Positions 47,975 through 56,998 of a stretch of DNA of 64,000 nucleotides are shown one piece after another. Under the pieces are notes generated by a model that saw only the letters and a list, made by a program, of their open reading frames with translations, was not told where the DNA came from and ran no database searches. The stretch is taken from assembly GCF_000613245.1 (NCBI RefSeq), contig NZ_HG964938.1:840965-904964 (forward strand), read 5' to 3'. A program made the translations under genes and the position numbers. Source of the stretch: Mycobacterium asiaticum DSM 44297 (GTDB taxonomy: Bacteria > Actinomycetota > Actinomycetes > Mycobacteriales > Mycobacteriaceae). Within the stretch, counting starts at the first letter, position 1. Every line of letters starts with the position of its first letter.

Positions 47975-50278
47975 GTGGCCAAATCCCCCGACGCCGGCGC
48001 CCCCGGCGAGCCGAGCCGACGGCTGCCCGCGGACTGGCTGGGCTGGTCGTCGGCCGCGTTTGCGCTGGTCGGCTTCGGGGTGTGTTGGGCGGGCTGGCGC
48101 AGCGGGGGCGGCAGCGCAAGCCTGCCCTGGGTGCCGAGCCTGGACATGCACCTGCATTTCACCTACGACGGGCTAGCCGCCCTGTACTCGATGCTGGCGT
48201 GTGGCATCGGCGCGCTGGTCTTCGCGTACGGCACCGGTTACCTATCACTGCACCTGGCGCATCAGCACAGGCCGGCGCGGCAACGGTGGCGGTTCTGGCC
48301 GTGGATGGTGCTGTTCGCGGTGTCGATGGTGGGGCTGGCGACGGCGCAGGACCTGGTTCTGCTGTTCGTCTTTTTCGACGTCACGGCAATTTGCTCGTAT
48401 TTCCTGATCGCCTTCGACAAGGACGAGGCGCCCGCGCGCCGGGCGGCGCTGATGGCGTTGCTGATCACGGTGGCCAGCGCGGTCGCGCTGCTGATCGGGG
48501 CCCTGTTGCTGTATGCGCGCTACCACACGTTCTCGCTGCCGGTGCTGATCGAGCGGGTCGAATCGGGCCCCACGACGACGGCCGCGGCGGCATTGATCGC
48601 GGTGGCAGCGCTGGCCAAGAGCGCGCAGGTGCCGTTGCACTTCTGGTTGCCGAAGGCGATGGCGGCGCCAACCCCGGTCTCGGCCTACCTGCACTCGGCG
48701 GCCATGGTCGCCGCGGGCGTGCTGGTCCTCGGCCGGGTACATCCGCTGCTGATGCACAGTCGGCCCGTCCTGACCGCAGTGCTGGTCATCGGAGCGGCTT
48801 CGGTCGTTGTCGGCGGCATCAGCGCGCTGGGTCAGGACGTGCTGAAACAGGTGCTCGCCTACTCCACGATCTCCCAATACGGCTACGTGGTGATGCTTTA
48901 CGGCATCGGTGGACGCCTGGCGGCGGGTGCCGCAGCGTTTTACGTCCTGGCCCACGGGGTGGCAAAAAGCGCGCTGTTCATGACGGCGGGTGTGGCCACC
49001 ATGGCGACCGGTGAGGACCGCCTATCCCGCCTCGGTGGCCTGGGCCGGCGCCGACCGGCGCTGGCGGTGGCCGCCGCACTTGCCGCGGCCAACCTTGCCG
49101 GATTGCCGCTGACGGTCGGATTCTTCAAGGACGAGCTCTACTTCGAAGCGGCGGCCGGTGCCGGGCGGCTGCTCACCGTAGGTGCGGTGCTGGCCGCCGC
49201 CCTGACCCTGGCGTACATCGGACGCTTCTGGGTGTTGCTGTTCCTCGGGCCAACGCGCACCGAGCCGCATCGGATCCCCCGCGTCTTGACCTGGCCCGTG
49301 ATGGTGCTGGCCGGGATCGGCGTCGCAGGCGGTCTGGTGCCCCAACTGTTCAGCCGGCTCGCCGCCGACGCGGGCAGCGTCACCAACGCCTCGCGAGTGA
49401 GTCTGACGCCCGGCTATCACTTCGACGCGCGCGTCGGCAACCTGATGGCGTTGTGCGCGTGGACGCTGGGGGTGGTGCTGCTGGCGCTGCCGCGGGTGCG
49501 GGACGGCCTGTCCCGGGCATGGACGCGGGTGGGCGGCCGGTTCGGGCCGTTGCGGATCTATACGAGAAGTCTGCGGGCTCTGTCCCGCCTGTCGGCGGCG
49601 ATCCACGACCGGGAGGTGCGTGACCTGCGTAGCAGTGTCGCCGCGGTGCTGGTCCCGGCCGGGCTGCTGACCGGGGTGGTGTTCGTCCTCACGCCGATCC
49701 GGGGGGCGTATTCCATCGGCTCGATCGGTGACGTGGATTGGCTGATCCTGCCGCTGCTGGGCCTGGTGATCATCGCGACGCTGGCCGTCGCCCGGGCCTC
49801 GGCCCGGGTGGGCATGGTGCTGGCGCTGTCGGTGGTCGGCTTCGGTCTGGCCGCGGTGTACGCCCTGTTCGGCGCGCCGGACATCGCGCTGGTGGCCGTG
49901 GTGGTCGAGACGATGATCACCTTGGTCTTCATCGGCGCGCTGGCGCGGCTGCCCCGGCCCGGAGCGGCCGGAGAGCTCGAAGTCCGCGCGGGCGGCCCCG
50001 AGCCGGGTGCGCCGCGGCGCCATCAGCGCAACCTGGCCGCCGGCGGCCTGGCGGGGCTGGCGGCGTTCGTCTCGGTGTGGGGGTTCCTGTCGGCCCCGAG
50101 CGCGGCGCCGAGCGTGTCCGAGGAATACCTGCGCCGCACGCCCAGCGCGCACGGCCTAGATGCGGTGACGGTGATCATCACCGACTTCCGCGGACTGGAC
50201 ACCCTCGCCGAAATCACTGTGCTGCTGGTCGCGGTCGTCGGCGTGGCCGCACTGCTACGGAAGGGCAAGCTGTGGTGA
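47975..50278 (+). CDS. mrpA: Mrp-type cation/proton antiporter subunit A
   Basis: 767 residues from the GTG at 47975, with GAGGAG 5 bases upstream; the frame is open to 47855. A long multi-helix protein: proton-pumping NADH-dehydrogenase-like core (about 90-420; KSAQVPLHFWLPKAMAAPTP, YSTISQYGYVVML) and a C-terminal MbhD/MbhE-type part (about 580-760; LVAVVVETMITLVFIGAL, RGLDTLAEITVLLVAV). First of seven Mrp genes that overlap by 4 bases each. The complex exports Na+ (or other cations) in exchange for H+. Confidence 0.92.
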   Translation: MAKSPDAGAPGEPSRRLPADWLGWSSAAFALVGFGVCWAGWRSGGGSASLPWVPSLDMHLHFTYDGLAALYSMLACGIGALVFAYGTGYLSLHLAHQHRPARQRWRFWPWMVLFAVSMVGLATAQDLVLLFVFFDVTAICSYFLIAFDKDEAPARRAALMALLITVASAVALLIGALLLYARYHTFSLPVLIERVESGPTTTAAAALIAVAALAKSAQVPLHFWLPKAMAAPTPVSAYLHSAAMVAAGVLVLGRVHPLLMHSRPVLTAVLVIGAASVVVGGISALGQDVLKQVLAYSTISQYGYVVMLYGIGGRLAAGAAAFYVLAHGVAKSALFMTAGVATMATGEDRLSRLGGLGRRRPALAVAAALAAANLAGLPLTVGFFKDELYFEAAAGAGRLLTVGAVLAAALTLAYIGRFWVLLFLGPTRTEPHRIPRVLTWPVMVLAGIGVAGGLVPQLFSRLAADAGSVTNASRVSLTPGYHFDARVGNLMALCAWTLGVVLLALPRVRDGLSRAWTRVGGRFGPLRIYTRSLRALSRLSAAIHDREVRDLRSSVAAVLVPAGLLTGVVFVLTPIRGAYSIGSIGDVDWLILPLLGLVIIATLAVARASARVGMVLALSVVGFGLAAVYALFGAPDIALVAVVVETMITLVFIGALARLPRPGAAGELEVRAGGPEPGAPRRHQRNLAAGGLAGLAAFVSVWGFLSAPSAAPSVSEEYLRRTPSAHGLDAVTVIITDFRGLDTLAEITVLLVAVVGVAALLRKGKLW

Positions 50279-50769
50279 CGCGTCGCGACCTGGTGTTGCG
50301 GGTCGTCTCCCAGGTGTTGTTGGGCCCCAGCCTGATGGTGGCGGCGGCGCTTATCGTCAAGGGCTACCGGGACACCGGGGACGGCTTCGGGGCGGGCGTG
50401 GTCGTTGCTCTGGCCATCGCGCTGCGCTACATCGGCCTTGGGGCCCGGACCGCTGAGCGGACCCTGCCGATTCTGAGGTATTCGCCGTGGCTGGCGGTCG
50501 GCGGCTTGCTGCTGTCGTTGGTGGTCGGGTTCTTCCCACTGCTGTGGAACGAGCCGTTGTTCAGCCACCGCCCGGCGGCCGGCCAACCGGTCGCGCACTT
50601 CGGCTCGCTGGAGCTGTTCACCCCGCTATTGTTCGACATCGGGATTTTTCTGCTGGTCATCGGTGTGCTGACCATGCTGCTGCATCAGCTCGCCGATCCG
50701 GACCCCGACCCCGAGCGAGAAATCGAGGAGCTGGACGTCGACCGCACCGAGAATGGGGAGGCGCGGTGA
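50275..50769 (+). CDS. mrpB: Mrp antiporter subunit B
   Basis: 164 residues, GTG at 50275 overlapping the mrpA stop. Four hydrophobic segments; GYRDTGDGFGAGVVVALAIAL is the MnhB signature. Acidic C-terminal tail (DPDPDPEREIEELDVD). Confidence 0.9.
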   Translation: MTRRDLVLRVVSQVLLGPSLMVAAALIVKGYRDTGDGFGAGVVVALAIALRYIGLGARTAERTLPILRYSPWLAVGGLLLSLVVGFFPLLWNEPLFSHRPAAGQPVAHFGSLELFTPLLFDIGIFLLVIGVLTMLLHQLADPDPDPEREIEELDVDRTENGEAR

Positions 50770-51152
50770 ACCTCGCCTTCGCGGTCACTGCGGCCGTTTT
50801 ATTCGGCGCCGGTGCCTATTTGCTGTTGCAGCACGATTTGATCCGCATCGTGGTCGGTGTCGCACTGATCTCCCAGTGCGCCGTCGTTGCCCTCATCGGG
50901 GCCAGCATGACGCGGGGGAAAGCGCCGATCGGTCCGGGAACCGGCGGTCCCGTCAGCGACCCGGTGCCCCAGGCGCTGGTCCTGACCGCCCTGGTCATCG
51001 GCCTGGCCACGCTGGCGCTGTTGCTTGCCCTGGTGCATCGCGTGGTTGTGGTGTTCGGCACCGTGCGACGCAGTGAGTTGGCCGCGCAGGAGGCCCAGCA
51101 CGAGGAAAGCCTCGAACACGACGAACAGCTGGACCGAAACGAGATCACGTGA
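50766..51152 (+). CDS. mrpC: Mrp antiporter subunit C (NuoK-like)
   Basis: 128 residues, three transmembrane helices. GAYLLLQHDLIRIVVGVAL and DPVPQALVLTALVIGLATLA match MnhC/NuoK; the Glu/Asp positions expected in helices are partly retained. The C-terminal tail is acidic and His-rich. GTGA overlaps at both ends. Confidence 0.9.
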   Translation: MNLAFAVTAAVLFGAGAYLLLQHDLIRIVVGVALISQCAVVALIGASMTRGKAPIGPGTGGPVSDPVPQALVLTALVIGLATLALLLALVHRVVVVFGTVRRSELAAQEAQHEESLEHDEQLDRNEIT

Positions 51153-52558
51153 TGGCCTTGTCGCTGGCGCTGCTGGTGCCCTGGGCTGCCGGCGCGCTGC
51201 TGATTGCCCTCGACGGCCGGCGGCGAGGAGTCGCGTGGCTGGGCGTGGCGGCGTTGACGGCAACGCTGGCGGTGGTCCTGACTCTCGTCTTCCAGGTGGT
51301 GCGCCATGGCCCGCAGCAGGTGGTGACCGGTGGCTGGCCGGCCGGGATCGGCATCGTGCTTCGCGCCGATGCCCTAGGTGGCGTTTTCGCGCTGGTATCG
51401 CTGGTGGTGCTGATCGCGGCCCTGGCCAACGAGGCCGTGCGGGGCGCGCACACCCGTACCTTCCCCGGCCTGGTGGTGCTGCTCGCCGCGGGATTGAACG
51501 GGCTGTTCCTGACCGGTGACGTGTTCAATTTCTACGTCTTCTTCGAGATTGCGATGACGGCTTCCTATGCGCTGACCACCTACGGTCAACGGCCCCGACA
51601 GCTGCGGGCGGCGCTGATTTTCGCCTCGGTCAACCTGCTGGGCTCGTTCGTCTTCTTATTGTCCGTGGCGGGCACCTACCGCATCACCGGCGCACTTGCG
51701 ATGGCCGATGTCGCAGAGCGGATCAACGCAGTCGGCGCCAACGCCGCGATGCTGGTCGCGGTCGGATTCTTTGTCGCTTTCAGCGTCAAACTAGGCCTGT
51801 TTCCCTTCCACTTCTGGCTTCCCACGGTCTACGCCGGAACCCGTCCCGCCGTCGCCGCCATCCTCAGCGGGGCGGTGGCCAACATCGGCAGTTACGGCTT
51901 GCTGAGGTTCGGCGCCGGCCTGTTCTCCGACGAATTGCGTTTTGCCGCCACCGCTTTAGTGCTGCTGGGGGTGGCATCGATCCTGTACGGCGGCGTGCTC
52001 GCCGTGTCGCGCGGTGACGACGCGGAGACGCTGGCGTACTCGGCCATCGGACAGGTCGGCTATGTGCTGGTTGCGCTGAGTGTCGGCGGGCCGATCGGGC
52101 TGTCCGCGGCAGTGGTTTACAGCGTGGTCAATGCGCTGAACAAAGGATTGCTGTTCCTGGCCGCGGGGCTGCGTGGACCCCTGGTGGCCGCGGCCTTCGT
52201 GATCGGGGCGTTCAGCGTGGCGGGCGTGCCGCCGGCCGCAGGTTTCATCGCCAAGCTCGAGCTGTTCCGCGCCGCCATCGCCGTCCACAACCCCGCGTTG
52301 CTGGTGGTGCTCGTGGTGGGCAGCGTGTTATCGCTGATCTACATGTTCCAGATCTATCAGCGCAAGTTTTGGGTCTCCGATGTCCGGGCCAGTGGTGACC
52401 GAGCCGACGGCGACGGCGTTGCCGGAGTCAGTCCGCTGCCGCCGCGGCTGTTCGTCGGCGCGCTGGCGGTGCTGGTCTTGTCGATCGGGGTGTGGGCCGA
52501 GCCGTTGTTGGTGCTCAGCCAGGACGCCGCCAATGTGCTCACCGGGAGGTTGGGATGA
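51149..52558 (+). CDS. mrpD: Mrp antiporter subunit D (NuoN/L-like)
   Basis: 469 residues, GTG at 51149 or ATG at 51152. A proton-antiporter core: FNFYVFFEIAMTASYAL, KLGLFPFHFWLPTVYAG (with the conserved Lys), AYSAIGQVGYVLVAL. About 14 membrane helices. Together with MrpA it forms the putative ion channels of the complex. Confidence 0.9.
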   Translation: MMALSLALLVPWAAGALLIALDGRRRGVAWLGVAALTATLAVVLTLVFQVVRHGPQQVVTGGWPAGIGIVLRADALGGVFALVSLVVLIAALANEAVRGAHTRTFPGLVVLLAAGLNGLFLTGDVFNFYVFFEIAMTASYALTTYGQRPRQLRAALIFASVNLLGSFVFLLSVAGTYRITGALAMADVAERINAVGANAAMLVAVGFFVAFSVKLGLFPFHFWLPTVYAGTRPAVAAILSGAVANIGSYGLLRFGAGLFSDELRFAATALVLLGVASILYGGVLAVSRGDDAETLAYSAIGQVGYVLVALSVGGPIGLSAAVVYSVVNALNKGLLFLAAGLRGPLVAAAFVIGAFSVAGVPPAAGFIAKLELFRAAIAVHNPALLVVLVVGSVLSLIYMFQIYQRKFWVSDVRASGDRADGDGVAGVSPLPPRLFVGALAVLVLSIGVWAEPLLVLSQDAANVLTGRLG

Positions 52559-53055
52559 CCGCCGCACTGGCCCGCGTGGGCACCCTCACCGCCGTCTACC
52601 TGCTGGCACTGACCAGCCTGAAGCCGGGCGATGTTGTCATCGGAGTGGTACTGGCGTCGCTGATCGTCGGATTCGGCGGCGCCATCGGCAGCCACGGTGC
52701 GCGTACCGACCGGCCGCCGGGAACTTCCGCACTGCGCCGGCTCGCCGGGCTGCCGGCCCTGATCTTCTTCACCGCGGTCGACATGTGCCGGGGGAGTTGG
52801 CACGTGGCCCAATACTGCCTCGGCCTGCGGCCGATGTCGCCCGGCCTGGTCACGGTTCCGATCGAGCCGAACATTCCCAGCTCGGCCACGGCCTGGGCGA
52901 TCCGGGTCGGGCTGGCGCCGGACAGCGTCGTCGTCGACGTCGACGACAAGACGGGTGAACTGCTACTGCATGTTCTCGACGCACGCGACCCGGACGCCGT
53001 CCGACGCGCCCAAGCCGCCTCGTACCGGCGCGCACAGCGGAGCGTGTTCCCGTGA
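52555..53055 (+). CDS. mrpE: Mrp antiporter subunit E
   Basis: 166 residues. Membrane segments at the N-terminus, LPALIFFTAVDMCRGSWHVA, and a cytosolic C-terminal domain with PDSVVVDVDDKTGELLLHVLD, typical of MnhE. ATG at 52555 overlaps the mrpD stop. Confidence 0.9.
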   Translation: MTAALARVGTLTAVYLLALTSLKPGDVVIGVVLASLIVGFGGAIGSHGARTDRPPGTSALRRLAGLPALIFFTAVDMCRGSWHVAQYCLGLRPMSPGLVTVPIEPNIPSSATAWAIRVGLAPDSVVVDVDDKTGELLLHVLDARDPDAVRRAQAASYRRAQRSVFP

Positions 53056-53330
53056 CCCGCGTCATGAATCTCTTGATCATCGCCGCCCTGGTCTGGAACA
53101 CGCTGCTGTTGGTGGCCGGCGGATTGGTGCTGCTGCGTGCACGCGACGTGGTCCAGCGCGTCCTCGCGCTGGACCTGCTTGCCGCGCTGGTGGTGTCCTT
53201 GTTGGCGTTGCTGAGCTATTACCATCACCAGCCCTACTACCTGGATGCGGCGGTGGCGCTCGCGCTGCTGTCCTTCGTCGCCACGGTTGCCGCCGCCCGC
53301 TATCTGGGGTCGGGAGGGCCGTTCGAATGA
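53052..53330 (+). CDS. mrpF: Mrp antiporter subunit F
   Basis: 92 residues, three helices. LLRARDVVQRVLALDLLAA and YYLDAAVALALLSFVATVA are MnhF features, including the conserved Asp residues. GTG at 53052 overlaps the mrpE stop. Confidence 0.9.
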   Translation: MTRVMNLLIIAALVWNTLLLVAGGLVLLRARDVVQRVLALDLLAALVVSLLALLSYYHHQPYYLDAAVALALLSFVATVAAARYLGSGGPFE

Positions 53331-53656
53331 TTTCTGTGGTACTTGACGTCCTGGGCGGCGTTCTGCTGATCACGGGACTGGTGCTGTTCACGATCAGCGT
53401 TTACGGTGTGCTGCGCCTGCCCGACACCAACAGCCAGCTCCATGCGCAGGGGTTGGCCACCGGTCCGGGAGTGATCGCCGTGCTCGCTTCCTCGATCGCC
53501 ACCGAGAGCGCGACCATCATCACCTTCGCTGTGTTGGGCATCGTCTTCATGGTGCTGAGCTCGCCGTCGTCGGGACACGCCATCGCCAAGTCGGTGCGGC
53601 GGCGAAGCGGGGACGTTCGTCCACCCGACGACTCGCCGGAAGAGTCCGAGCGGTAA
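53327..53656 (+). CDS. mrpG: Mrp antiporter subunit G
   Basis: 109 residues, three helices followed by a charged tail. ISVYGVLRLPDTNSQLHAQG is the MnhG signature. Last gene of the seven-gene operon; it ends 3 bases from the convergent DedA gene. Confidence 0.9.
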   Translation: MISVVLDVLGGVLLITGLVLFTISVYGVLRLPDTNSQLHAQGLATGPGVIAVLASSIATESATIITFAVLGIVFMVLSSPSSGHAIAKSVRRRSGDVRPPDDSPEESER

Positions 53657-53659
53657 ATG

Positions 53660-54286
53660 CTAGGTACGGACCGGAGCGTCTGCCTGTTGTTGCCGCTCCT
53701 TTGTCCGTCTGCGCAGCCAGCGGACCAGCTCGATGCCGCCGCCCATTGCCAGCGCCACAAGGAACGAGACCGCGAACGCCAACAGCGGTCGGTCTTCGAA
53801 GGCGTGCCCGCCGACAAAGCCGATCAGCGCATTCACCGTCGCCCACAGCAAGGCGCCGATCGCGTCGTACATCACGAATTGGCGATACGGAAACTGCAGC
53901 ACCCCGCAGGCGATGGTGGTCGCCGTCCGTCCGCCGGGTAGGAATCTCGCCACGACCACCACGGGGCCGCCGTGCCGCTCCAACTGTCGCTCCGCCCACG
54001 CCAGGCCGCGCTGACCTCGTTCGCCCCGGGTGATCCAGCGCCGCGCCCAGCCCTCGGCGCGGTGGCCGATGCGGTAGGCGATGTTGTCGCCGGCGAATGC
54101 GCCGAGCGCGCCCATCGCGATCACCCCGGCCAGGATCATCGAGTGGTCGGCGGCCAGGATGCCGCCGGTGAGTAGCACCGTCTCGCTCGGCAACATCGGC
54201 AGGATGGCGTCGAGGGTGCAGAAACCGAAAATCAGCGGATACGCCCACCAGGAATGCCCGAGCGCGTCGAGCAGAGAATCAAACAT
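53660..54286 (-). CDS. DedA-family membrane protein
   Basis: 208 residues. LPSETVLLTGGILAA, AFAGDNIAYRIGHRAE and ARFLPGGRTATTIACG are DedA motifs, with the conserved Glu and Arg. DedA proteins are linked to flipping of polyprenyl-phosphate or phospholipid carriers and proton homeostasis. It starts 18 bases after the TerC stop, so is probably co-transcribed with it. Confidence 0.88.
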   Translation of the reverse strand: MFDSLLDALGHSWWAYPLIFGFCTLDAILPMLPSETVLLTGGILAADHSMILAGVIAMGALGAFAGDNIAYRIGHRAEGWARRWITRGERGQRGLAWAERQLERHGGPVVVVARFLPGGRTATTIACGVLQFPYRQFVMYDAIGALLWATVNALIGFVGGHAFEDRPLLAFAVSFLVALAMGGGIELVRWLRRRTKERQQQADAPVRT

Positions 54287-54304
54287 GCCGCATCACCGGG
54301 CTCA

Positions 54305-55528
54305 CTAGGTCAGCCCCTTGCGGGTGAACTGCTCGGCTTCGCCGCGATCAACGGCCTCGTCGTGGCTTGAGGCCGCGCGTTCGAGCAACTCGATCAGGGC
54401 CGGCTCGCCGCGGACCTGTTGCTGGTATTTCGGGCCGAGCGCCATGATCTGGTCGCGTTCGGCCAGCAGCTTCTTGAAGATGCGTTCGCGCTCCTCGGCG
54501 TCGTGGGTGTACTCGGAGTCCAGGTAGGCGGTCGCGTGCCGGCGGGCGTTGGCGATCGCCGTCTCGGCCTTGCCTCGCTTACTGAGCAGGGACGCGACGA
54601 CCGTCACCAGCAGCACGCCGATGATCACCACCAGCGAGAGGGTGGTGCTGATCTCGGCCACGCGCACCGGTTCGCCGTCGTTGACGAACGGAACGTTGTT
54701 CTCGTGCAGGGCGTGCAGGATCAGCTTCACACCGATGAAGCCCAGGATGGTTGCTAATCCGTAGGACAGGAAGACGAGCCGGTCTAGCAAACCGTCGATC
54801 AGGAAGTACAGCTGCCGCAGGCCCAGCAGCGAGAACGCCGTGGCCGTGAAGACGATGTAGACGTGCTGGGTCAGGCCGAAGATCGCGGGTATCGAGTCGA
54901 GCGCGAACAAGATGTCGGTGCCGCCGAGGGCGACCATGACCAACAGCATCGGCGTCATCGCCCGCTTGCCGTCGACTTTGGTGAACAGCTTGTCCCCGTC
55001 GTAGTGCTCGGTGGTGCGGATGACCTTTTTGGCCCCCCGGATCACGAAGTTGTCGGCTTTGCGGGAGTCGTCGTCGTCCTTCTTGAGAATGCTCCCGGCG
55101 GTAAGCAACAGGATCAATCCGAACAGGTAGAAGATCCACGCAAACGCGTTGATCAGCGCCGCGCCCAGGAAAATGAAGCCGGTGCGGGCGACCAGGGCGA
55201 ACGCGATACCAAACAGCAGCACTTTCTGCTGGTCCTCGCGCGGCACCCGGAAACTGGCGATGATCACCAGGAAAACGAACAGGTTGTCGACGGAGAGCGC
55301 CTTCTCGGTCACGTATCCGGCGAAATACTCCGAGCCGAGGTCGCTACCAGCGAAAATGAGCACGCCGACACCGAACAGCACCGCGATGCCGACGTACAGC
55401 GCCGACCAGATTGCAGCTTCCCGCAGCTTCGGTACGTGCGCCTTCCGCACATGAAAGAAAAAGTCGAATGCCAGCAGGCCCGCGATGGCGAGCATGGTGA
55501 GGGTCCAAACCCAGGTGGGGACATTCAT
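54305..55528 (-). CDS. TerC/Alx-family membrane transporter
   Basis: 407 residues, about nine membrane helices. EKALSVDNLFVFLVIIASF and GGTDILFALDSIPAIFGLTQ carry the paired acidic residues of TerC, the metal path. Family members export manganese. A long C-terminal tail (about 330-407) is charged and extra compared with shorter relatives. No manganese riboswitch (yybP-ykoY) could be recognised upstream. Confidence 0.9.
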   Translation of the reverse strand: MNVPTWVWTLTMLAIAGLLAFDFFFHVRKAHVPKLREAAIWSALYVGIAVLFGVGVLIFAGSDLGSEYFAGYVTEKALSVDNLFVFLVIIASFRVPREDQQKVLLFGIAFALVARTGFIFLGAALINAFAWIFYLFGLILLLTAGSILKKDDDDSRKADNFVIRGAKKVIRTTEHYDGDKLFTKVDGKRAMTPMLLVMVALGGTDILFALDSIPAIFGLTQHVYIVFTATAFSLLGLRQLYFLIDGLLDRLVFLSYGLATILGFIGVKLILHALHENNVPFVNDGEPVRVAEISTTLSLVVIIGVLLVTVVASLLSKRGKAETAIANARRHATAYLDSEYTHDAEERERIFKKLLAERDQIMALGPKYQQQVRGEPALIELLERAASSHDEAVDRGEAEQFTRKGLT

Positions 55529-55660
55529 TCGCTAACTAAGCCACCTTCTGTGCAGCTGCTTCGCGGTCTTCACCTGTCGGTACCCGCTTCGCAGCCACAG
55601 TAGGCGTGCGTTCGGCGAACTCAGATGTTTCGAAGCGGTGCGCGCGCGCCCCTCATATCT

Positions 55661-55720
55661 CGCGAACCAAACCACCCCGCGAAATCACGGGCCAAAAACC
55701 GCAGCCAGGTTCGGTTCGCG
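55661..55720. repeat. 13-bp inverted repeat between terC and crp
   Basis: CGCGAACCAAACC and GGTTCGGTTCGCG pair at 12 of 13 positions around a 34-base loop. The 259-base gap also has three copies of a CTCGCTCGG motif (near 55737, 55757 and 55793). The hairpin could be a crp terminator or part of a terC leader. Confidence 0.45.
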
Positions 55721-55787
55721 GAGAAGGGCCGAACTACCTCGCTCGGGGTCGGATTCTCGCTCGGTTGCGCCCGCGCTCCGCGCGCGC

Positions 55788-56462
55788 TTACCTCGCTCGG
55801 CGGGCCAGGCGTTCGGAGTCCGAGATCAGCACACTCTTGCCCTCGAGCCGGATCCAGCCGCGATGGGCGAAGTCGGCCAGGGCCTTGTTCACCGTCTCGC
55901 GGGACGCGCCGACCAGCTGGGCGATCTCCTCCTGGGTCAGGTCGTGGGTGACCCGCATCGCCCCGCCCTCTTGGGTGCCGAACCGCTGGGCGAGCTGCAG
56001 CAGTTGCTTGGCTACCCGGCCGGGCACATCGGTAAAGATCAGGTCGGCCAGGTTGTTGTTGGTGCGGCGCAGTCGTCGGGCGAGCACGCGCAGCAACTGC
56101 TCGGCGATCTCCGGACGGTCGGCGATCCACGCACGCAGCGCGTCGCGGTCCATCGAAACCGCCCTGACTTCGGTGATCGTGGTCGCGCTGGAGGTGCGCG
56201 GCCCAGGATCGAAGATCGACAGCTCACCGAACATGTCCGACGGACCCATGATGGTCAGCAGGTTCTCCCGGCCGTCGGGGGACCGGCGACCGATCTTCAC
56301 CTTGCCGGCGACGATGATGTAAAGCCGGTCACCCGGTTCACCCTCGGCAAAAACTGTATGACCGCGGGGAAAATCGACGGGCTGTAATTGCTTGGTCAGC
56401 GCGGCGACGGCACTAGGCTCGACCCCTTGGAAGATTCCTGCCCTTGCCAGGATCTCGTCCAC
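55788..56462 (-). CDS. crp: cAMP receptor protein Crp (Rv3676)
   Basis: 224 residues, the same length as M. tuberculosis Crp. N-terminal cNMP-binding domain (FAEGEPGDRLYIIVAGKVKIG; FGELSIFDPGPRTSSA, the phosphate-binding cassette) and a C-terminal winged helix with ThdLTQEEIAQLVGASRETV. A cAMP-responsive global regulator. Anchors the synteny. A partial Crp site lies 44 bases upstream. Confidence 0.95.
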   Translation of the reverse strand: MDEILARAGIFQGVEPSAVAALTKQLQPVDFPRGHTVFAEGEPGDRLYIIVAGKVKIGRRSPDGRENLLTIMGPSDMFGELSIFDPGPRTSSATTITEVRAVSMDRDALRAWIADRPEIAEQLLRVLARRLRRTNNNLADLIFTDVPGRVAKQLLQLAQRFGTQEGGAMRVTHDLTQEEIAQLVGASRETVNKALADFAHRGWIRLEGKSVLISDSERLARRAR

Positions 56463-56505
56463 GTTGCCTCTTCAACTTTCCAACGAAGGATTAGCGGCAG
56501 TCAGG

Positions 56506-56521
56506 TGTGACGGCCGACACG
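56506..56521. promoter_or_regulatory. Possible Crp-binding site upstream of crp
   Basis: TGTGA, 6 bases, ACACG. The left half is a perfect match to the TGTGAN6TCACA consensus; the right half matches at 3 of 5. Suggests autoregulation of crp. Confidence 0.35.
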
Positions 56522-56558
56522 AGTCTAAAGGTAGGCCAATCGGTGCGACCTGCCAACG

Positions 56559-56954
56559 CTACACACGATTGACGTGTCGAGTCACCGTAAATTGCGTATT
56601 GGTGCGGGCCCGCATTCGGACGCGGGTCGGCAAACCTTTTTCCATCCGGCCGACCACATCGGTGGCAAAGACCGTGTCGGCGTGATGCCGACCGGTCAGC
56701 TCCTTGGGCTGCGGGACCGCCGCCAACTCCTGGGCCTGGCGGCGGTGCAGATATTCCAGCGCCTCGGGCATGCCCTCCCGCGCCAGCGTGCGGACGTCGA
56801 CCGGCTCGGCCTGATCCAGAAACTCCGCGACGTCGGTGGCAGTCACCGTGTCGTGGGCGAGCGCCGTTTCCAGCCGCCCGAGCCCGAGCGTCGCCAGCAT
56901 CAGCAACCCTGGAATGCAGGCCACCAGCAACCACAACACAGAAAGAGTAAACAT
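56559..56954 (-). CDS. Conserved membrane-anchored protein (Rv3675-like)
   Basis: 131 residues from the ATG at 56954. One N-terminal hydrophobic helix (about 1-25, FTLSVLWLLVACIPGLLML), then a cytosolic part with TATDVAEFLDQAEPVDVRT. Position between crp and nth as Rv3675. Function unknown. Confidence 0.75.
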   Translation of the reverse strand: MFTLSVLWLLVACIPGLLMLATLGLGRLETALAHDTVTATDVAEFLDQAEPVDVRTLAREGMPEALEYLHRRQAQELAAVPQPKELTGRHHADTVFATDVVGRMEKGLPTRVRMRARTNTQFTVTRHVNRV

Positions 56955-56998
56955 GGACAAGGTCTCAGCCAGATCACGAAATCAGTACTCTGTCGTAG

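Noticed and set aside
55529..55787. yybP-ykoY manganese riboswitch before terC
   Set aside because: The conserved core of that riboswitch is not present in the gap.
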